Source: Actinomadura alba
GTDB taxonomy: Bacteria; Actinomycetota; Actinomycetes; Streptosporangiales; Streptosporangiaceae
Direction: 5' to 3'
Assembly (NCBI RefSeq): GCF_014323705.1
Contig: NZ_JABVEC010000015.1
Span: forward strand, 62,001-126,000
DNA length: 64,000 nt
Positions within the stretch are counted from its first letter, which is position 1; each line of letters starts with the position of its first letter. Below the pieces are notes generated by a model, which saw only the letters and a list, made by a program, of their open reading frames with translations, was not told the DNA's origin and made no database searches. Made by a program: the position numbers and the translations under genes. Below, piece after piece: positions 8,562 to 17,518 of this stretch.

Positions 8562-8740
8562 CTACGTCGGAAGCGGGTTGAGCAGGTACTGGACGATGTG
8601 ATGCCCTCGCCCTCCCCGGACACGGCGGTCGCGCCGGTGCGCCTGAAGCCGAGGCCCGAGTAGAGACGCTGGGCACGGGTGTTCTCCGCCTGGGTGAACA
8701 GCTGCGCGCGGTCGTAGCTCTTGACCGCATGCCCTGTACG
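8562..8740 (-). pseudogene. GNAT acetyltransferase C-terminal remnant, frameshifted
   Basis: On the minus strand one frame encodes DRAQLFTQAENTRAQRLY followed by SGLGFRRTG, the classic C-terminal acetyl-CoA-binding end of GNAT N-acetyltransferases. The expected tail, HHIVQYLLNPLPT and stop, lies in a neighbouring frame, so one base has been gained or lost near 8605-8615. The N-terminal half of the gene is absent. Confidence 0.7.
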
Positions 8741-8896
8741 TGACCCCTGGCCGCGGGACCTGGTGTTCATGGCGGTGCCGGGCTACGGGACACTTGACTG
8801 ACCGGCTTGGCGGGAGTGCCCATGCGGGGCGCACAGGCGAGCGCGGTTGCGGGAGGTGCGGGCCTGGGGATGTGGGGTTCGGAGGAGGAGCCGACG

Positions 8897-10579
8897 ATGA
8901 ACGAGAACGTGTCCGACGGCGGGACGAGCTTTGCCGACCTTGGGCTGAGACCCGAGTTGCTAAAGGCGTTGTCCAGCCTCGGCTACGAGGAGCCGACGCC
9001 GATCCAACGCGAGGCGATTCCGCCGTTGTTGGAGCGGAGCGACCTGGTGGGGCAGGCCGCGACCGGGACGGGCAAGACCGCCGCGTTCGCCCTGCCGATG
9101 CTGCAACAGTTGCCCGACGACGGCCGGGGCGCCGATCCCATGGTGCTGGTGCTGGTGCCGACGCGAGAACTGGCCGTACAGGTCTCACAGGCGTTTCATC
9201 GTTACGGCCGTGACCTCGGCGTTCGCGTCCTGCCCATCTACGGCGGGCAGGCCATCGGCTGGCAGTTGAAGGCGCTCCAGCGCGGCGTCGACGTGGTGGT
9301 CGCCACGCCTGGACGGGCCCTCGACCACATCGGCCGCGGAACGCTCCATCTGCAGGACGTTCGGACGGTCGTGCTCGATGAGGCCGACGAGATGCTGGAC
9401 ATGGGATTCGCCGAGGACATCGAGGAGATCCTGCAGGCGACCCCCGAGGAACGCCAGACGGTGCTGTTCTCCGCGACCCTGCCACCACGGATCAAAGGGC
9501 TCGCCGGTCGCTACCTCCGTGACCCGGTCCGGATCCAGATGGGCCGCGAGGAGGCGGCCCCGGGTGAGGCCCCGCTCGTACGGCAGAGCGCGTACGTGGT
9601 CGCCAGGGCGCACAAGCCGGCGGCGCTCGGGCGCGTGCTCGACCTGGAGGCCCCCACGGCGGCGATCGTCTTCTGCCGCACGCGCGACGAGGTCGACCAG
9701 CTGACCGAGACCCTCAACGGGCGCGGCTACCGCGCCGAGGCGCTGCACGGCGGCATGAGCCAGGAGCAGCGCGACCGGGTGATGGGACGGCTGCGCAGCG
9801 GGACCGCCGAACTGCTCATCGCCACCGACGTGGCCGCCCGAGGGCTCGACATCGAGCAGCTCAGCCACGTCGTCAACTACGACGTCCCCTCCGCGCCCGA
9901 CTCCTACGTGCACCGCGTCGGCCGGGTCGGCAGGGCCGGCCGCGAAGGCGTGGCCATCACGCTGGCGGAGCCGCGCGAGCACCGCATGCTCAAGGCGATC
10001 GAGCGGGCGACGAAACAGCGCATCACGGTGGAGAAGGTCCCCACCGTCGCCGACCTGCGCGCCCGGCGGCTGGAGCTGACCCGCGCCGCGCTGCACGAAC
10101 TCCTCATCGACGGCGACCTGGAGCAGTTCCGGGTGGTGGTCGAGCCGCTCGCCGAGGAGTTCGACGTCATGGAGGTGGCGCTCGCCGCCGTCAAGCTGGC
10201 GTACGAGCCCAGCGAGGCGGGGACGGACGACGAGGACATCCCGCAGATCGCGCAGCAGGCCGGGCGTGACCGCCGGGCGTCCGGCGGCCGCCAGGACACG
10301 CGCGGTCGCGGTCCCGCACAGGGCATGACGCGCCTGTTCTTCGGCGTCGGGCGCAATGCCGGGATCCGGCCGCAGGACCTGGTCGGTGCGATAGCCGGCG
10401 AGTCGCGGCTGACCGGACGCGACATCGGCTCGATCGAGATTGCTGAACGGTTCTCGCTGGCCGAAGTACCGGAGTCCGCGGCCGACGAGGTCATCGCGGC
10501 GTTGCGGCGGAGCACCATCAAGGGGAAGAAGGCGAAGGTCCGGCGGGAGCGCGAGGCACCCGGCAAGCGAGGTAAATGA
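8897..10579 (+). CDS. deaD: DEAD-box ATP-dependent RNA helicase (DeaD/CsdA type)
   Basis: This 560-aa cytoplasmic helicase unwinds RNA, typically during ribosome assembly or in the cold. Motifs in order: the Q-motif (PTPIQREAIP), ATGTGKT, PTRELA, TPGR, VLDEADEMLDMGF, SAT, ATDVAARGLD and HRVGRVGRAG. Near the C-terminus, after a charged linker, TRLFFGVGRNAGIRPQDLVG marks a DbpA-type RNA-binding domain. ATG 8897 is preferred over the earlier in-frame start at 8807 because GGAGGAGGAG at 8881-8890 sits at ideal spacing and the protein then begins like its relatives. It is monocistronic. Confidence 0.93.
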   Translation: MNENVSDGGTSFADLGLRPELLKALSSLGYEEPTPIQREAIPPLLERSDLVGQAATGTGKTAAFALPMLQQLPDDGRGADPMVLVLVPTRELAVQVSQAFHRYGRDLGVRVLPIYGGQAIGWQLKALQRGVDVVVATPGRALDHIGRGTLHLQDVRTVVLDEADEMLDMGFAEDIEEILQATPEERQTVLFSATLPPRIKGLAGRYLRDPVRIQMGREEAAPGEAPLVRQSAYVVARAHKPAALGRVLDLEAPTAAIVFCRTRDEVDQLTETLNGRGYRAEALHGGMSQEQRDRVMGRLRSGTAELLIATDVAARGLDIEQLSHVVNYDVPSAPDSYVHRVGRVGRAGREGVAITLAEPREHRMLKAIERATKQRITVEKVPTVADLRARRLELTRAALHELLIDGDLEQFRVVVEPLAEEFDVMEVALAAVKLAYEPSEAGTDDEDIPQIAQQAGRDRRASGGRQDTRGRGPAQGMTRLFFGVGRNAGIRPQDLVGAIAGESRLTGRDIGSIEIAERFSLAEVPESAADEVIAALRRSTIKGKKAKVRREREAPGKRGK

Positions 10580-10716
10580 GACGCGGCGGTAGCCGGTAGC
10601 CGGCAGCCGGTGGCGGGCACCGGCGATCGGCCACCTCGTCCATGATCACAGAGTGTCCGGATCGGTGGTGGTCGCGAGACAACCGCGTGATCTTCGCCGC
10701 CTAATCTCAGGCGATC

Positions 10717-11568
10717 ATGCCCATTGACGCCACAGAGCCCGCACAGCCCGGTTGGGAGCCCTTCGCCGCACCGGAATCGCCACCGGAAGCACAGCCGGTG
10801 CCGCCGCCGGAGCCGCCCCCTGAGCGTCCGGCGGCGTCCCCGCGCCGCCGGGGACGGATCGCGCTGATCGCCGGACTGGTCGCGGTGGGGATCGCGGCGG
10901 TGGCCGTGGGCGGCTTCGCCCTGTCCGGGGAGCTGACCCGTGAGCCCACCGCCCGTGAGCTGACGGCGGCCAAGGCCCAGGAGCTGGACTCCCGGTGGCG
11001 CAACCGTACGGCCGGAGAGATCTTTCCGGCGACGGTGCAGTACGAGTTCGAGACCGCCCCGCCCGGAGCCAAGCCGAAGGCGCACCGGATCGGCATCGCC
11101 GCCGCGTCGGGGTGCGCGCAGGCGCTTGATCGGCAGGCCGCCGAGATCCTGGCCCTGGGGGGCTGCCGCACCGTGCTGCGGGCGACGTACGTGGACGACT
11201 CCGGAACCCTGGTGTCGACGATCGGGATCGCGGTCATGCCGAGCGTGAAGAACGCGGGTGAGGTGGATGGCCGCCTGGCCCGGGTCCCCGGGCAGGCCGA
11301 CAACAGACGATATGGGCTGCTGCCCGTCGGCTTCGTGGATACGGTGACGGACCGGTTCGGCGCCGACCAGAGACAGCAGCTGTCGTTCGGGAACAACAGC
11401 ACGCCTTATGTGTTCTTCGCCGCGACCGGTTGGGCGGACGGCCGCAAGAAGGTCCGCCAGACGGAACAAGTGGAGGACTTCGACTTCGCCCAGGCCGTCC
11501 TGACACAGGTGATGAGCCAGTTCCTGCCGTCACAGCGCCCGTGCGCGGAGAAGAGCGTGGAATGCTGA
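10717..11568 (+). CDS. Membrane-anchored protein with proline-rich N-terminus, partner of mycosin-like gene
   Basis: The 283-aa protein has a proline-rich cytoplasmic N-terminus (about residues 1-45), one transmembrane helix near 49-70 (IALIAGLVAVGIAAVAVGGFAL) and a soluble extracytoplasmic domain with two cysteines in the middle and two near the C-terminus. I do not recognise the domain. Its stop overlaps the ATG of the subtilase-like gene by 7 bp, so the two are translationally coupled and probably work together at the membrane. Confidence 0.75.
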   Translation: MPIDATEPAQPGWEPFAAPESPPEAQPVPPPEPPPERPAASPRRRGRIALIAGLVAVGIAAVAVGGFALSGELTREPTARELTAAKAQELDSRWRNRTAGEIFPATVQYEFETAPPGAKPKAHRIGIAAASGCAQALDRQAAEILALGGCRTVLRATYVDDSGTLVSTIGIAVMPSVKNAGEVDGRLARVPGQADNRRYGLLPVGFVDTVTDRFGADQRQQLSFGNNSTPYVFFAATGWADGRKKVRQTEQVEDFDFAQAVLTQVMSQFLPSQRPCAEKSVEC

Positions 11569-12944
11569 ACCGAGCCCTACGCCGTCCATTCGCCATGCTG
11601 ACGGCCTTGGCCGGCACGCTGCTGGCGGTCCCGATTCTCCCGGTGATGACGCCACCCGCACATGCCGACCCACTGGAATGGGCCAAACGATTTGACCGAG
11701 ACGTCCGAGCCGCCCACCAGGTGACCCGGGGCAAGGGGGTCACGGTGGCCGTCGTGGCCGACGGGGTGGACGGCGACATCGGGCCCCTGCGCGGGCGAGT
11801 TCTACGCGGCCGCGACTTCGTGAAGACGCCCCGGCCCATGAAGATCCATGGCACGTTGATGGCCTCGTTGATCGGGGGTAGCGGTCCCACGCACGACTCA
11901 CTGGTGGGCAGACGTGGGCTGGCCCCGGCGGTGAAGATCCTCCCCGTACGAGTGCAGGTCTCACTCGAGGAGCCCGGTGCGAGGCGGTGGTTCGGCGAGT
12001 TCGAGAACCGGGCGCTCTTCGCCAAAGGGATCCGGTACGCGGCCGACGAGGGTGCGCAGGTCATCTATGTCATCCCCTACATCTGGGACGGTCCGGTCGG
12101 CCTCCTTGAATCGGCTCTCGCCTATGCGCGGTCCAAGGGCGCCGTTGTCGTGTCGGCCAACCCCGACCTGAAACTGCCCCCCACCACCGCCTACCCGGCC
12201 GCGCTTGCCGGCGCGATCGGCGTTGGAGCGGTCAATGCCAAGGGGAAGTGGTACAGGAACTACAGCGACAAGAACAGCGCCGTACTCGTCTCAGCGCCCG
12301 GCTTCGAGATGCCGACCACGGGACCGGACGACTCGTTGTGGACCGTCACCGGCGCCCATCCAGCGACGGCCTTCGTGACCGCCACAGCCGCTCTGGTCCG
12401 GTCGGAGTATCCGAAGCTGCCGCCCGAGTTGGTCGGGCGAGCGATCGCCGAGTCCGCCCATCACCCCAAGGCGGGATACGACACCGGCGTGGGCTTCGGG
12501 ATCATCAATCCGGCGGGCGCCCTGGACCGGGCCCAGAAGCTCGAAGGACGAAGCCCCGTACTCACCCCGGCGGCTCAGGGCGTGGTCCCCGACAAGGCGC
12601 ACTTCGGCGGCGGGCCGGTCACCACGGAGGCCGTACGGCACGACACCGGGATTCTGGCGGGATACTCCGGGCTGATCGGCGCCGGACTGCTGGCGATCGT
12701 CGCGGCCCTCGTGCTGATGGTGCGCGGGCGCCGTAACCGCACCGCCGTCGCCGCGGGAGTGGGGGTGGAGGCGGGAGCGGGTCCGTTCGCCTCGGCGCCG
12801 GGCGATCTCGCGCCGCCCTCCGCCGCCGTGCCGCCACCAACGCTGCCCGGCACGCTTGCTGACGCACCGGCTGCGACATGGGCCGACACGCCGGACACCG
12901 GAGCGGACCCGGACGCCGGAAAGCCGGTCCCGCCACCAGAATGA
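11562..12944 (+). CDS. Mycosin-like S8 (subtilase) family protein lacking catalytic Asp and Ser
   Basis: The 460-aa protein has a signal peptide (ending near AHA at 33-35), a subtilase domain (about 55-320), a C-terminal transmembrane helix near 363-386 and a proline-rich tail, the layout of type VII secretion mycosins. The triad is incomplete. The Asp position of the VAVxDxG motif is A66 (with D67 next to it), His 96 in IHGT is kept, and the GTSxA nucleophile motif reads GAHPA, putting H266 in place of Ser. The oxyanion Asn (VSAN, N200) remains. Proteolysis is therefore unlikely; a scaffold or peptide-binding role is possible. It overlaps the preceding membrane-protein gene. Confidence 0.85.
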   Translation: MLNRALRRPFAMLTALAGTLLAVPILPVMTPPAHADPLEWAKRFDRDVRAAHQVTRGKGVTVAVVADGVDGDIGPLRGRVLRGRDFVKTPRPMKIHGTLMASLIGGSGPTHDSLVGRRGLAPAVKILPVRVQVSLEEPGARRWFGEFENRALFAKGIRYAADEGAQVIYVIPYIWDGPVGLLESALAYARSKGAVVVSANPDLKLPPTTAYPAALAGAIGVGAVNAKGKWYRNYSDKNSAVLVSAPGFEMPTTGPDDSLWTVTGAHPATAFVTATAALVRSEYPKLPPELVGRAIAESAHHPKAGYDTGVGFGIINPAGALDRAQKLEGRSPVLTPAAQGVVPDKAHFGGGPVTTEAVRHDTGILAGYSGLIGAGLLAIVAALVLMVRGRRNRTAVAAGVGVEAGAGPFASAPGDLAPPSAAVPPPTLPGTLADAPAATWADTPDTGADPDAGKPVPPPE

Positions 12945-13087
12945 TCGACCACGAATGATCGCCAATCGGCGGGGCGACGCCTGATCCGGGCCATTCCCGC
13001 AGGTTAAAGTGGTCCGGTCATGGACTCCCGTCGCCGCGTACCGACTCCGTGCTCGCGGATCCGCCGGCCGGTCTCGGCGTGGCTGCG

Positions 13088-14836
13088 GTGCAGGTCATAG
13101 CCACGGCCGGTCATGTCGACCACGGCAAGTCGACGCTGGTGCGAGCGCTGACCGGGATGGAGCCCGACCGCTGGGCCGAGGAACGTCGACGGGGCATGAC
13201 CATCGATCTCGGCTTCGCCTGGACCGAACTCCCGTCGGGGGCACGACTGGCCTTCGTGGACGTGCCGGGCCACGAGCGGTTCATCACCAACATGCTCGCC
13301 GGTGTCGGGCCGGCGCCGGCCGTCATGATGGTCGTCGCCGCCGACGAGGGCTGGATGCCGCAGTCGGCCGAGCATCTGGCGGCCGTCGACGCCCTCGGCG
13401 TCCGTGAGGGTCTTTTGGTGATCACGAGGACCGATCTGGGCGCCCCCGGCGAGGCTCTCCGGCAGGCCCGCCGCGAGCTGGCCGGCACCGGCCTGGCCGA
13501 TCTGGAGGCGGTCGTCGTCAGCGGCCGGACCGGTGAGGGGCTCGGCGACCTGCGCGCCGCGCTCGACCGGCTCGCGGCCAGGAGCCCGGCCCCCGATACC
13601 GCCGCCCCGGTGCGCATGTGGATCGACCGGGCCTTCACCGTCAGGGGCAGCGGCACCGTCGTCACCGGCACGCTGCCGGGCGGCGCCATCGCCGTCGGCG
13701 ACGAGCTCGCCCTCGCGCCCGGGGGAGAGCGGGTACGGGTGCGGGGGCTGGAATCGCTCAAGCGACGCCTCGACCGGGTCGAAGCCGTGGCCCGCGTGGC
13801 GGTGAACCTGCGCGGCGTGGACCTGTCCGGCCTGTCCCGGGGAATGGCGGTGACCACACCGGGCGGCTGGGCCGTGACCGACCTGATCGATGTGCGGACG
13901 CGCGGCGACCGGCCACCCGCCCGTGAGCTGATCCTGCACATCGGGTCGGCCGCCGTCACGGCGCGAGTGCGGCCGTTCGGCGATGACACGGCCCGACTGC
14001 GGTTGTCGACGCCGCTCGCGCTGCACGTCGGTGACCGGGTGGTCCTGCGCGATCCGGGTACCCGCCGGGTCGTGGGGGCACGAGTGCTGGATGTGGTCCC
14101 GCCGCCGTTGCGGCGTCGCGGAGACGGGGGAAGGCGCGCCCGTGAACTGGCTGAGTGGCCGGACCGGCCCGGCGGCGAGGTGCTCCTGCGCCGGCACCGG
14201 GTCATGCGCGAAGCCGAGCTCACCGCGATGGGGTGTGAGCTCGCCGGCCTTGAGGTGGCGCCCGGATGGCGGGCCGACCCGGCCCACTGGGCCCTGGCCG
14301 GACGGAGGCTCCAGGAGGAGGTGGGCCGGCACGCCGCCGAGCACCCGCTCGACCCAGGCGTACCGGTCGAGACCGTACGGCAGCTCCTGGAACTGCCCGA
14401 ACGCCGGCTGGTCGCCGCCCTGGTGCGCGAGCCGCTCAGCCTGCGCGACGGGCGGGTGTACGGGACGTCGGACCGGGCGGCACTGCCCGCGCCGGTGATG
14501 GCGGCGGTGCGGCAGGTGCGCGGCGAGCTCGCGAGCACGCCGTTCCTGGCACCCGAGGCCGACCGGCTCGCCGCACTAGGGCTCACCGGCAAGTCCCTCG
14601 CGGCCGCCGAGCGCGCCGGGCTGCTGCTGCGGATCGCGCCCGGCGTCGTGCTGGCGCCGGGCGCCGACGCGCATGCCGCCCGGGTCCTCGCCGCCCTCCC
14701 GCAGCCGTTCACCGCGAGTGAGGCCCGCGCGGCACTCGGCACCACCCGCCGGGTCGTCATCCCGCTGCTGGAGCACCTCGACCGGCGGGGCCGCACGGAA
14801 CGGCTCGCGGACGACCGGCGCCGTTGCCGCGAATGA
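13088..14836 (+). CDS. selB: Selenocysteine-specific elongation factor SelB
   Basis: This 582-aa GTPase delivers selenocysteinyl-tRNA-Sec to UGA codons at a SECIS hairpin. The G1 motif GHVDHGKST is at the N-terminus, followed by RGMTIDLGF (switch I), DVPGHERF (G3) and TRTDLG (G4). EF-Tu-like beta-barrels follow, and the C-terminal 240 residues form the winged helices that bind the SECIS element. In-frame GTG codons at 13049, 13079 and 13088 are all possible starts. 13088 is chosen because SelB proteins begin a few residues before IATAGHVDHGKST; no strong ribosome-binding site decides it. It ends 24 bp before tRNA-Sec and lies in line with selD. Confidence 0.93.
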   Translation: MQVIATAGHVDHGKSTLVRALTGMEPDRWAEERRRGMTIDLGFAWTELPSGARLAFVDVPGHERFITNMLAGVGPAPAVMMVVAADEGWMPQSAEHLAAVDALGVREGLLVITRTDLGAPGEALRQARRELAGTGLADLEAVVVSGRTGEGLGDLRAALDRLAARSPAPDTAAPVRMWIDRAFTVRGSGTVVTGTLPGGAIAVGDELALAPGGERVRVRGLESLKRRLDRVEAVARVAVNLRGVDLSGLSRGMAVTTPGGWAVTDLIDVRTRGDRPPARELILHIGSAAVTARVRPFGDDTARLRLSTPLALHVGDRVVLRDPGTRRVVGARVLDVVPPPLRRRGDGGRRARELAEWPDRPGGEVLLRRHRVMREAELTAMGCELAGLEVAPGWRADPAHWALAGRRLQEEVGRHAAEHPLDPGVPVETVRQLLELPERRLVAALVREPLSLRDGRVYGTSDRAALPAPVMAAVRQVRGELASTPFLAPEADRLAALGLTGKSLAAAERAGLLLRIAPGVVLAPGADAHAARVLAALPQPFTASEARAALGTTRRVVIPLLEHLDRRGRTERLADDRRRCRE

Positions 14837-14860
14837 GCTCAGGCCACGACGCGGAGCGGC

Positions 14861-14952
14861 GGAGGCGAACGGGAATCGAACCCGCCGCGCTGAGATGCTC
14901 AGCGCCACCTGTTTTGAAGACAGGGAGGGCCACCAGGCACCTGATCGCCTCC
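14861..14952 (-). tRNA. selC: tRNA-Sec (anticodon UCA)
   Basis: The 92-nt gene reads on the minus strand. It has the hallmarks of tRNA-Sec: an 8-bp acceptor stem (GGAGGCGA paired with TCGCCTCC), a CCTGT/ACAGG anticodon stem around CTTCAAA with UCA at 14915-14917, a long variable arm (CGCTGAG CAT CTCAGCG) and a TTCGATT T-loop. CCA is not encoded. It fills almost the whole gap between selB and selD but is transcribed in the opposite direction. Confidence 0.97.
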
Positions 14953-14984
14953 AGCTCCGCACGATACAAACTACATTCAGCGAG

Positions 14985-15965
14985 ATGACGTACCGACTCA
15001 CGCAGCACGCGCATGGCGGCGGCTGCGCCTGTAAGATCCCGCCGGGCCAGCTCGAGCGGATGGTCGCGGGCCTCGGCGGTGTCCCCGGGGGCGACCTGCT
15101 CATCGGTCTCGACCATGGTGACGACGCGGCTGTGGTGCGGCTCGACGGTGACCGCGCGGTCGTGGCCACCGCCGACTTCTTCACCCCCGTCGTCGACGAC
15201 GCCTACGACTTCGGCCGGATCGCCGCGGCGAACGCGCTCTCCGACGTGTACGCCGTCGGAGGCGAGCCGTTGCTGGCCGTCAACCTGCTCGGCTGGCCCT
15301 ACGAGACGCTCCCCATCGAGATCGCCCGCGAGGTGCTCCGCGGCGGCGCGGACATCGCCGCCGAGGCGCGCTGCCACCTCGCCGGCGGGCACAGCATCGA
15401 CGATCCCGAACCGAAGTACGGGCTCGCCGTCACCGGGGTCGCCGACCCCGAGCGGCTGCTGCGCATCGACGCCGGGCGGCCCGGGCTGCCGCTCACCCTC
15501 ACCAAGCCGCTGGGCGTCGGGGTACTGAACAACCGGCACAAGGCGACCGGCGAATCGTTCCCGCACGCCGTCGCGGGCATGACGACCCTCAACGGGGACG
15601 CATCGCGCGCGGCGCTCGCCGGCGGCGCCCGGTGTGCCACGGACGTCACCGGATTCGGTCTGCTCGGCCATCTCTACAAGCTGGCCCGTGCCAGTGGGGT
15701 GACCGCCGTCGTCGACCACACGGCGGTCGGCTACCTCGACGGCGCCCGCGATGCCGCCGGCGCGGGCTATGTCTCCGGCGGGACCCGCCGCAATCTGGAC
15801 TGGGTCGCGCCGCACACCGAGTTCACCGGTCGCTCCGAACGCGACGCGCTGCTGCTCGCCGACGCGCAGACGTCGGGCGGCCTGCTCGTCGTCGGCGAGG
15901 TGCCGGGGCATCCCGTCATCGGCGAGATCGTGCCCACGAGGGACGCCGTCGTGATCGTGCGCTGA
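14985..15965 (+). CDS. selD: Selenide, water dikinase (selenophosphate synthetase), Cys form
   Basis: This 326-aa enzyme makes selenophosphate from selenide and ATP, the selenium donor for Sec-tRNA synthesis. The N-terminal GGGCACK motif supplies the catalytic Cys (about residue 14) and Lys (about residue 17). The Cys is a normal TGC codon, so this SelD is not itself a selenoprotein. Further signatures are DHGDDAAV, the metal-binding region ATADFFTPVVDD, the ANALSDVYAVGG segment and ATDVTGFGLLGHL. ATG 14985 is chosen by homology at the N-terminus; its ribosome-binding site is weak. selA is not in the window. Confidence 0.96.
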   Translation: MTYRLTQHAHGGGCACKIPPGQLERMVAGLGGVPGGDLLIGLDHGDDAAVVRLDGDRAVVATADFFTPVVDDAYDFGRIAAANALSDVYAVGGEPLLAVNLLGWPYETLPIEIAREVLRGGADIAAEARCHLAGGHSIDDPEPKYGLAVTGVADPERLLRIDAGRPGLPLTLTKPLGVGVLNNRHKATGESFPHAVAGMTTLNGDASRAALAGGARCATDVTGFGLLGHLYKLARASGVTAVVDHTAVGYLDGARDAAGAGYVSGGTRRNLDWVAPHTEFTGRSERDALLLADAQTSGGLLVVGEVPGHPVIGEIVPTRDAVVIVR

Positions 15966-16002
15966 TCGGGAGGGCCGCTCCACCGATCGGTAGGGTGCCG
16001 CA

Positions 16003-16419
16003 ATGGGCGAGATCTTCACGCATCGCGTCAGGGTGCGGTACGCGGAGTGCGACGCGCAGGGCGTGCTTTTCAACGGCCAGTACCTCTTCCTCTACGACGT
16101 CGCCGTGACGGAACTGTGGCGAGCGGCGGGAAGCACCTGGGCGGCCATGGTCGGCGCGGGCCATGACGTGGTGGTCGCCGAGGCGCGCATCCGGTTCCGG
16201 GAGGGCGCCCGGTTCGACGAGCTCGTCGACATCCGGCTGCCGATCGCGCATCTGGGCACCAGCAGCATGGTGATCCGGCCCACCTTCACGGTGGACGACC
16301 GGCTCATCGCCGACGGCGAGGTGCGCCACGTCTTCATCGACCCGGCCACCAAGCGCAAGAAGGAGATGCCCTCCGGGATCCGCGCCGCCTTCCAGCACTA
16401 CCTGATGGCGGACGGCTGA
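16003..16419 (+). CDS. Acyl-CoA thioesterase, YbgC/4HBT hotdog family
   Basis: The 138-aa protein is a single hotdog domain of the usual length. RYAECDAQGVLFNGQYL near residues 11-27 is the 4HBT catalytic motif with the active Asp, and TSSMVIRP supports the family. It should hydrolyse an acyl-CoA thioester in the cytoplasm, but the substrate is unknown. It follows selD by 37 bp on the same strand and may be cotranscribed with it. It is convergent with the PanE-like gene of the oxalate region, so a role in CoA recycling there is possible but unsupported. Confidence 0.88.
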   Translation: MGEIFTHRVRVRYAECDAQGVLFNGQYLFLYDVAVTELWRAAGSTWAAMVGAGHDVVVAEARIRFREGARFDELVDIRLPIAHLGTSSMVIRPTFTVDDRLIADGEVRHVFIDPATKRKKEMPSGIRAAFQHYLMADG

Positions 16420-16485
16420 TCACACGATCCCGGAGGGCGTGCCATGCGATCCCGGACGGCCGGAAGCAGGGTGTCGTGCCCTCCG

Positions 16486-17484
16486 TCAGGTGGCGGCGAC
16501 GGTTTTCCGCGCCGCTTCGAGGGCCTTCTCGTTGAGGATGTCGGCCACCGCGTTGATGGCCCGGAGCGTGGGAACCCGCGTGCTGGTGAGATCGGCCAGC
16601 TCGACCACCGCGGCGAGGATGACGTCGAGTTCCAGGGGCTTGCCCTTCTCCAGGTCCTGCAGCGTCGAGGTCTTGTGGTCGCCGGCGCGCTCGGCACCCG
16701 CCAGCCGGCGCTCGATCGAGATCTCCGGGTGGCAGCCGAGACTCGCCGCGACGTCGAGGGTCTCGCGCATCATGCTGATCACCAGCTCGCGGGTCTGCCG
16801 GTGGTTGCAGATCTCGATCATCGTGGCCCGGGTCAGCGCGCTGATGGGGTTGAACGCGATGTTGCCCATGAGCTTGATCCAGATGTCGTTGCGCAGGTCG
16901 GCCTCGACCGGGCACTTCAGCCCGCCCGCGATCATCGCCTCGCTGAAGGCCGTGCACCGGTCCGAGATCGTGCCGTCCGGTTCCCCGATCGAGAACCTGG
17001 TGCCCTCGAGGTGCCGCACCACCCCGGGTGACTCGATCTCGGTGGCGGCGTAGACCACGCACCCGATCGCGCGCTCCGGCGGGAGCGTCTCGGTGACCGC
17101 GCCGCCCGGGTCGATCGACTCGATGCGGTATCCCTCGAACGGGCCCTCGAGGCCGTGGAAGTACCACCAGGGGATGCCGTTCTGCGCCGCGATCACCGCC
17201 GTGTCGTCCTTGAGAAGCGGGTGGACCAGCGGGCCCGAGGCGGCATAGGAGTTGGCTTTGAGGCCCAGGAACACGTAGTCGACCGGCCCGATCTCGCTCG
17301 GGTCGTCGGTGGCGGGCGGATGGACGGTGAAGTCCCCGCGCGGGCTGAGCACTCGTACACCATCACGTCGGATCGCCTCGAGATGGGCACCGCGCGCGAC
17401 CAGCTGGACGTCCACCCCGGCGCGATCCAGGGCGGCGCCGACGTATGCACCGATGGCACCGGCGCCGACAACAGCGACTCTCAC
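16486..17484 (-). CDS. PanE/ApbA-family reductase, candidate oxalyl-CoA reductase
   Basis: The 332-aa protein is a ketopantoate-reductase-fold enzyme with GAGAIGAYVG (residues 7-16) for NADP(H), a LKANSY motif with the substrate lysine, and WIKLMGNIAFNPISALT in the C-terminal helical domain. Family members are usually annotated 2-dehydropantoate 2-reductase. In Methylobacterium extorquens, however, a paralogue called PanE2 is the oxalyl-CoA reductase that forms glyoxylate. Here the gene lies beside a complete oxalate/glyoxylate cluster, and its promoter carries the same palindrome (17519-17531) as other cluster genes. The oxalyl-CoA reductase function is inferred from that context. An ordinary pantothenate role is the alternative. 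Confidence 0.85.
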   Translation of the reverse strand: MRVAVVGAGAIGAYVGAALDRAGVDVQLVARGAHLEAIRRDGVRVLSPRGDFTVHPPATDDPSEIGPVDYVFLGLKANSYAASGPLVHPLLKDDTAVIAAQNGIPWWYFHGLEGPFEGYRIESIDPGGAVTETLPPERAIGCVVYAATEIESPGVVRHLEGTRFSIGEPDGTISDRCTAFSEAMIAGGLKCPVEADLRNDIWIKLMGNIAFNPISALTRATMIEICNHRQTRELVISMMRETLDVAASLGCHPEISIERRLAGAERAGDHKTSTLQDLEKGKPLELDVILAAVVELADLTSTRVPTLRAINAVADILNEKALEAARKTVAAT

Positions 17485-17518
17485 AGGAACTCCGATCCCT
17501 CAGTGGCTACCGTATTTT

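Noticed and set aside
10580..10660. Repeated AGCCGGT-like motifs downstream of the helicase gene as a repeat array or regulatory element
   Set aside because: Copies are short and imperfect; they can form only a weak hairpin and look like ordinary GC-rich spacer.
11562..12944. Type VII secretion locus around the mycosin-like gene
   Set aside because: No ecc genes, WXG100 proteins or PE/PPE-like genes are found on either side.
13049..13087. Longer SelB from GTG 13049
   Set aside because: The extra 13 residues have no counterpart in SelB proteins and no ribosome-binding site supports them, though they cannot be excluded.
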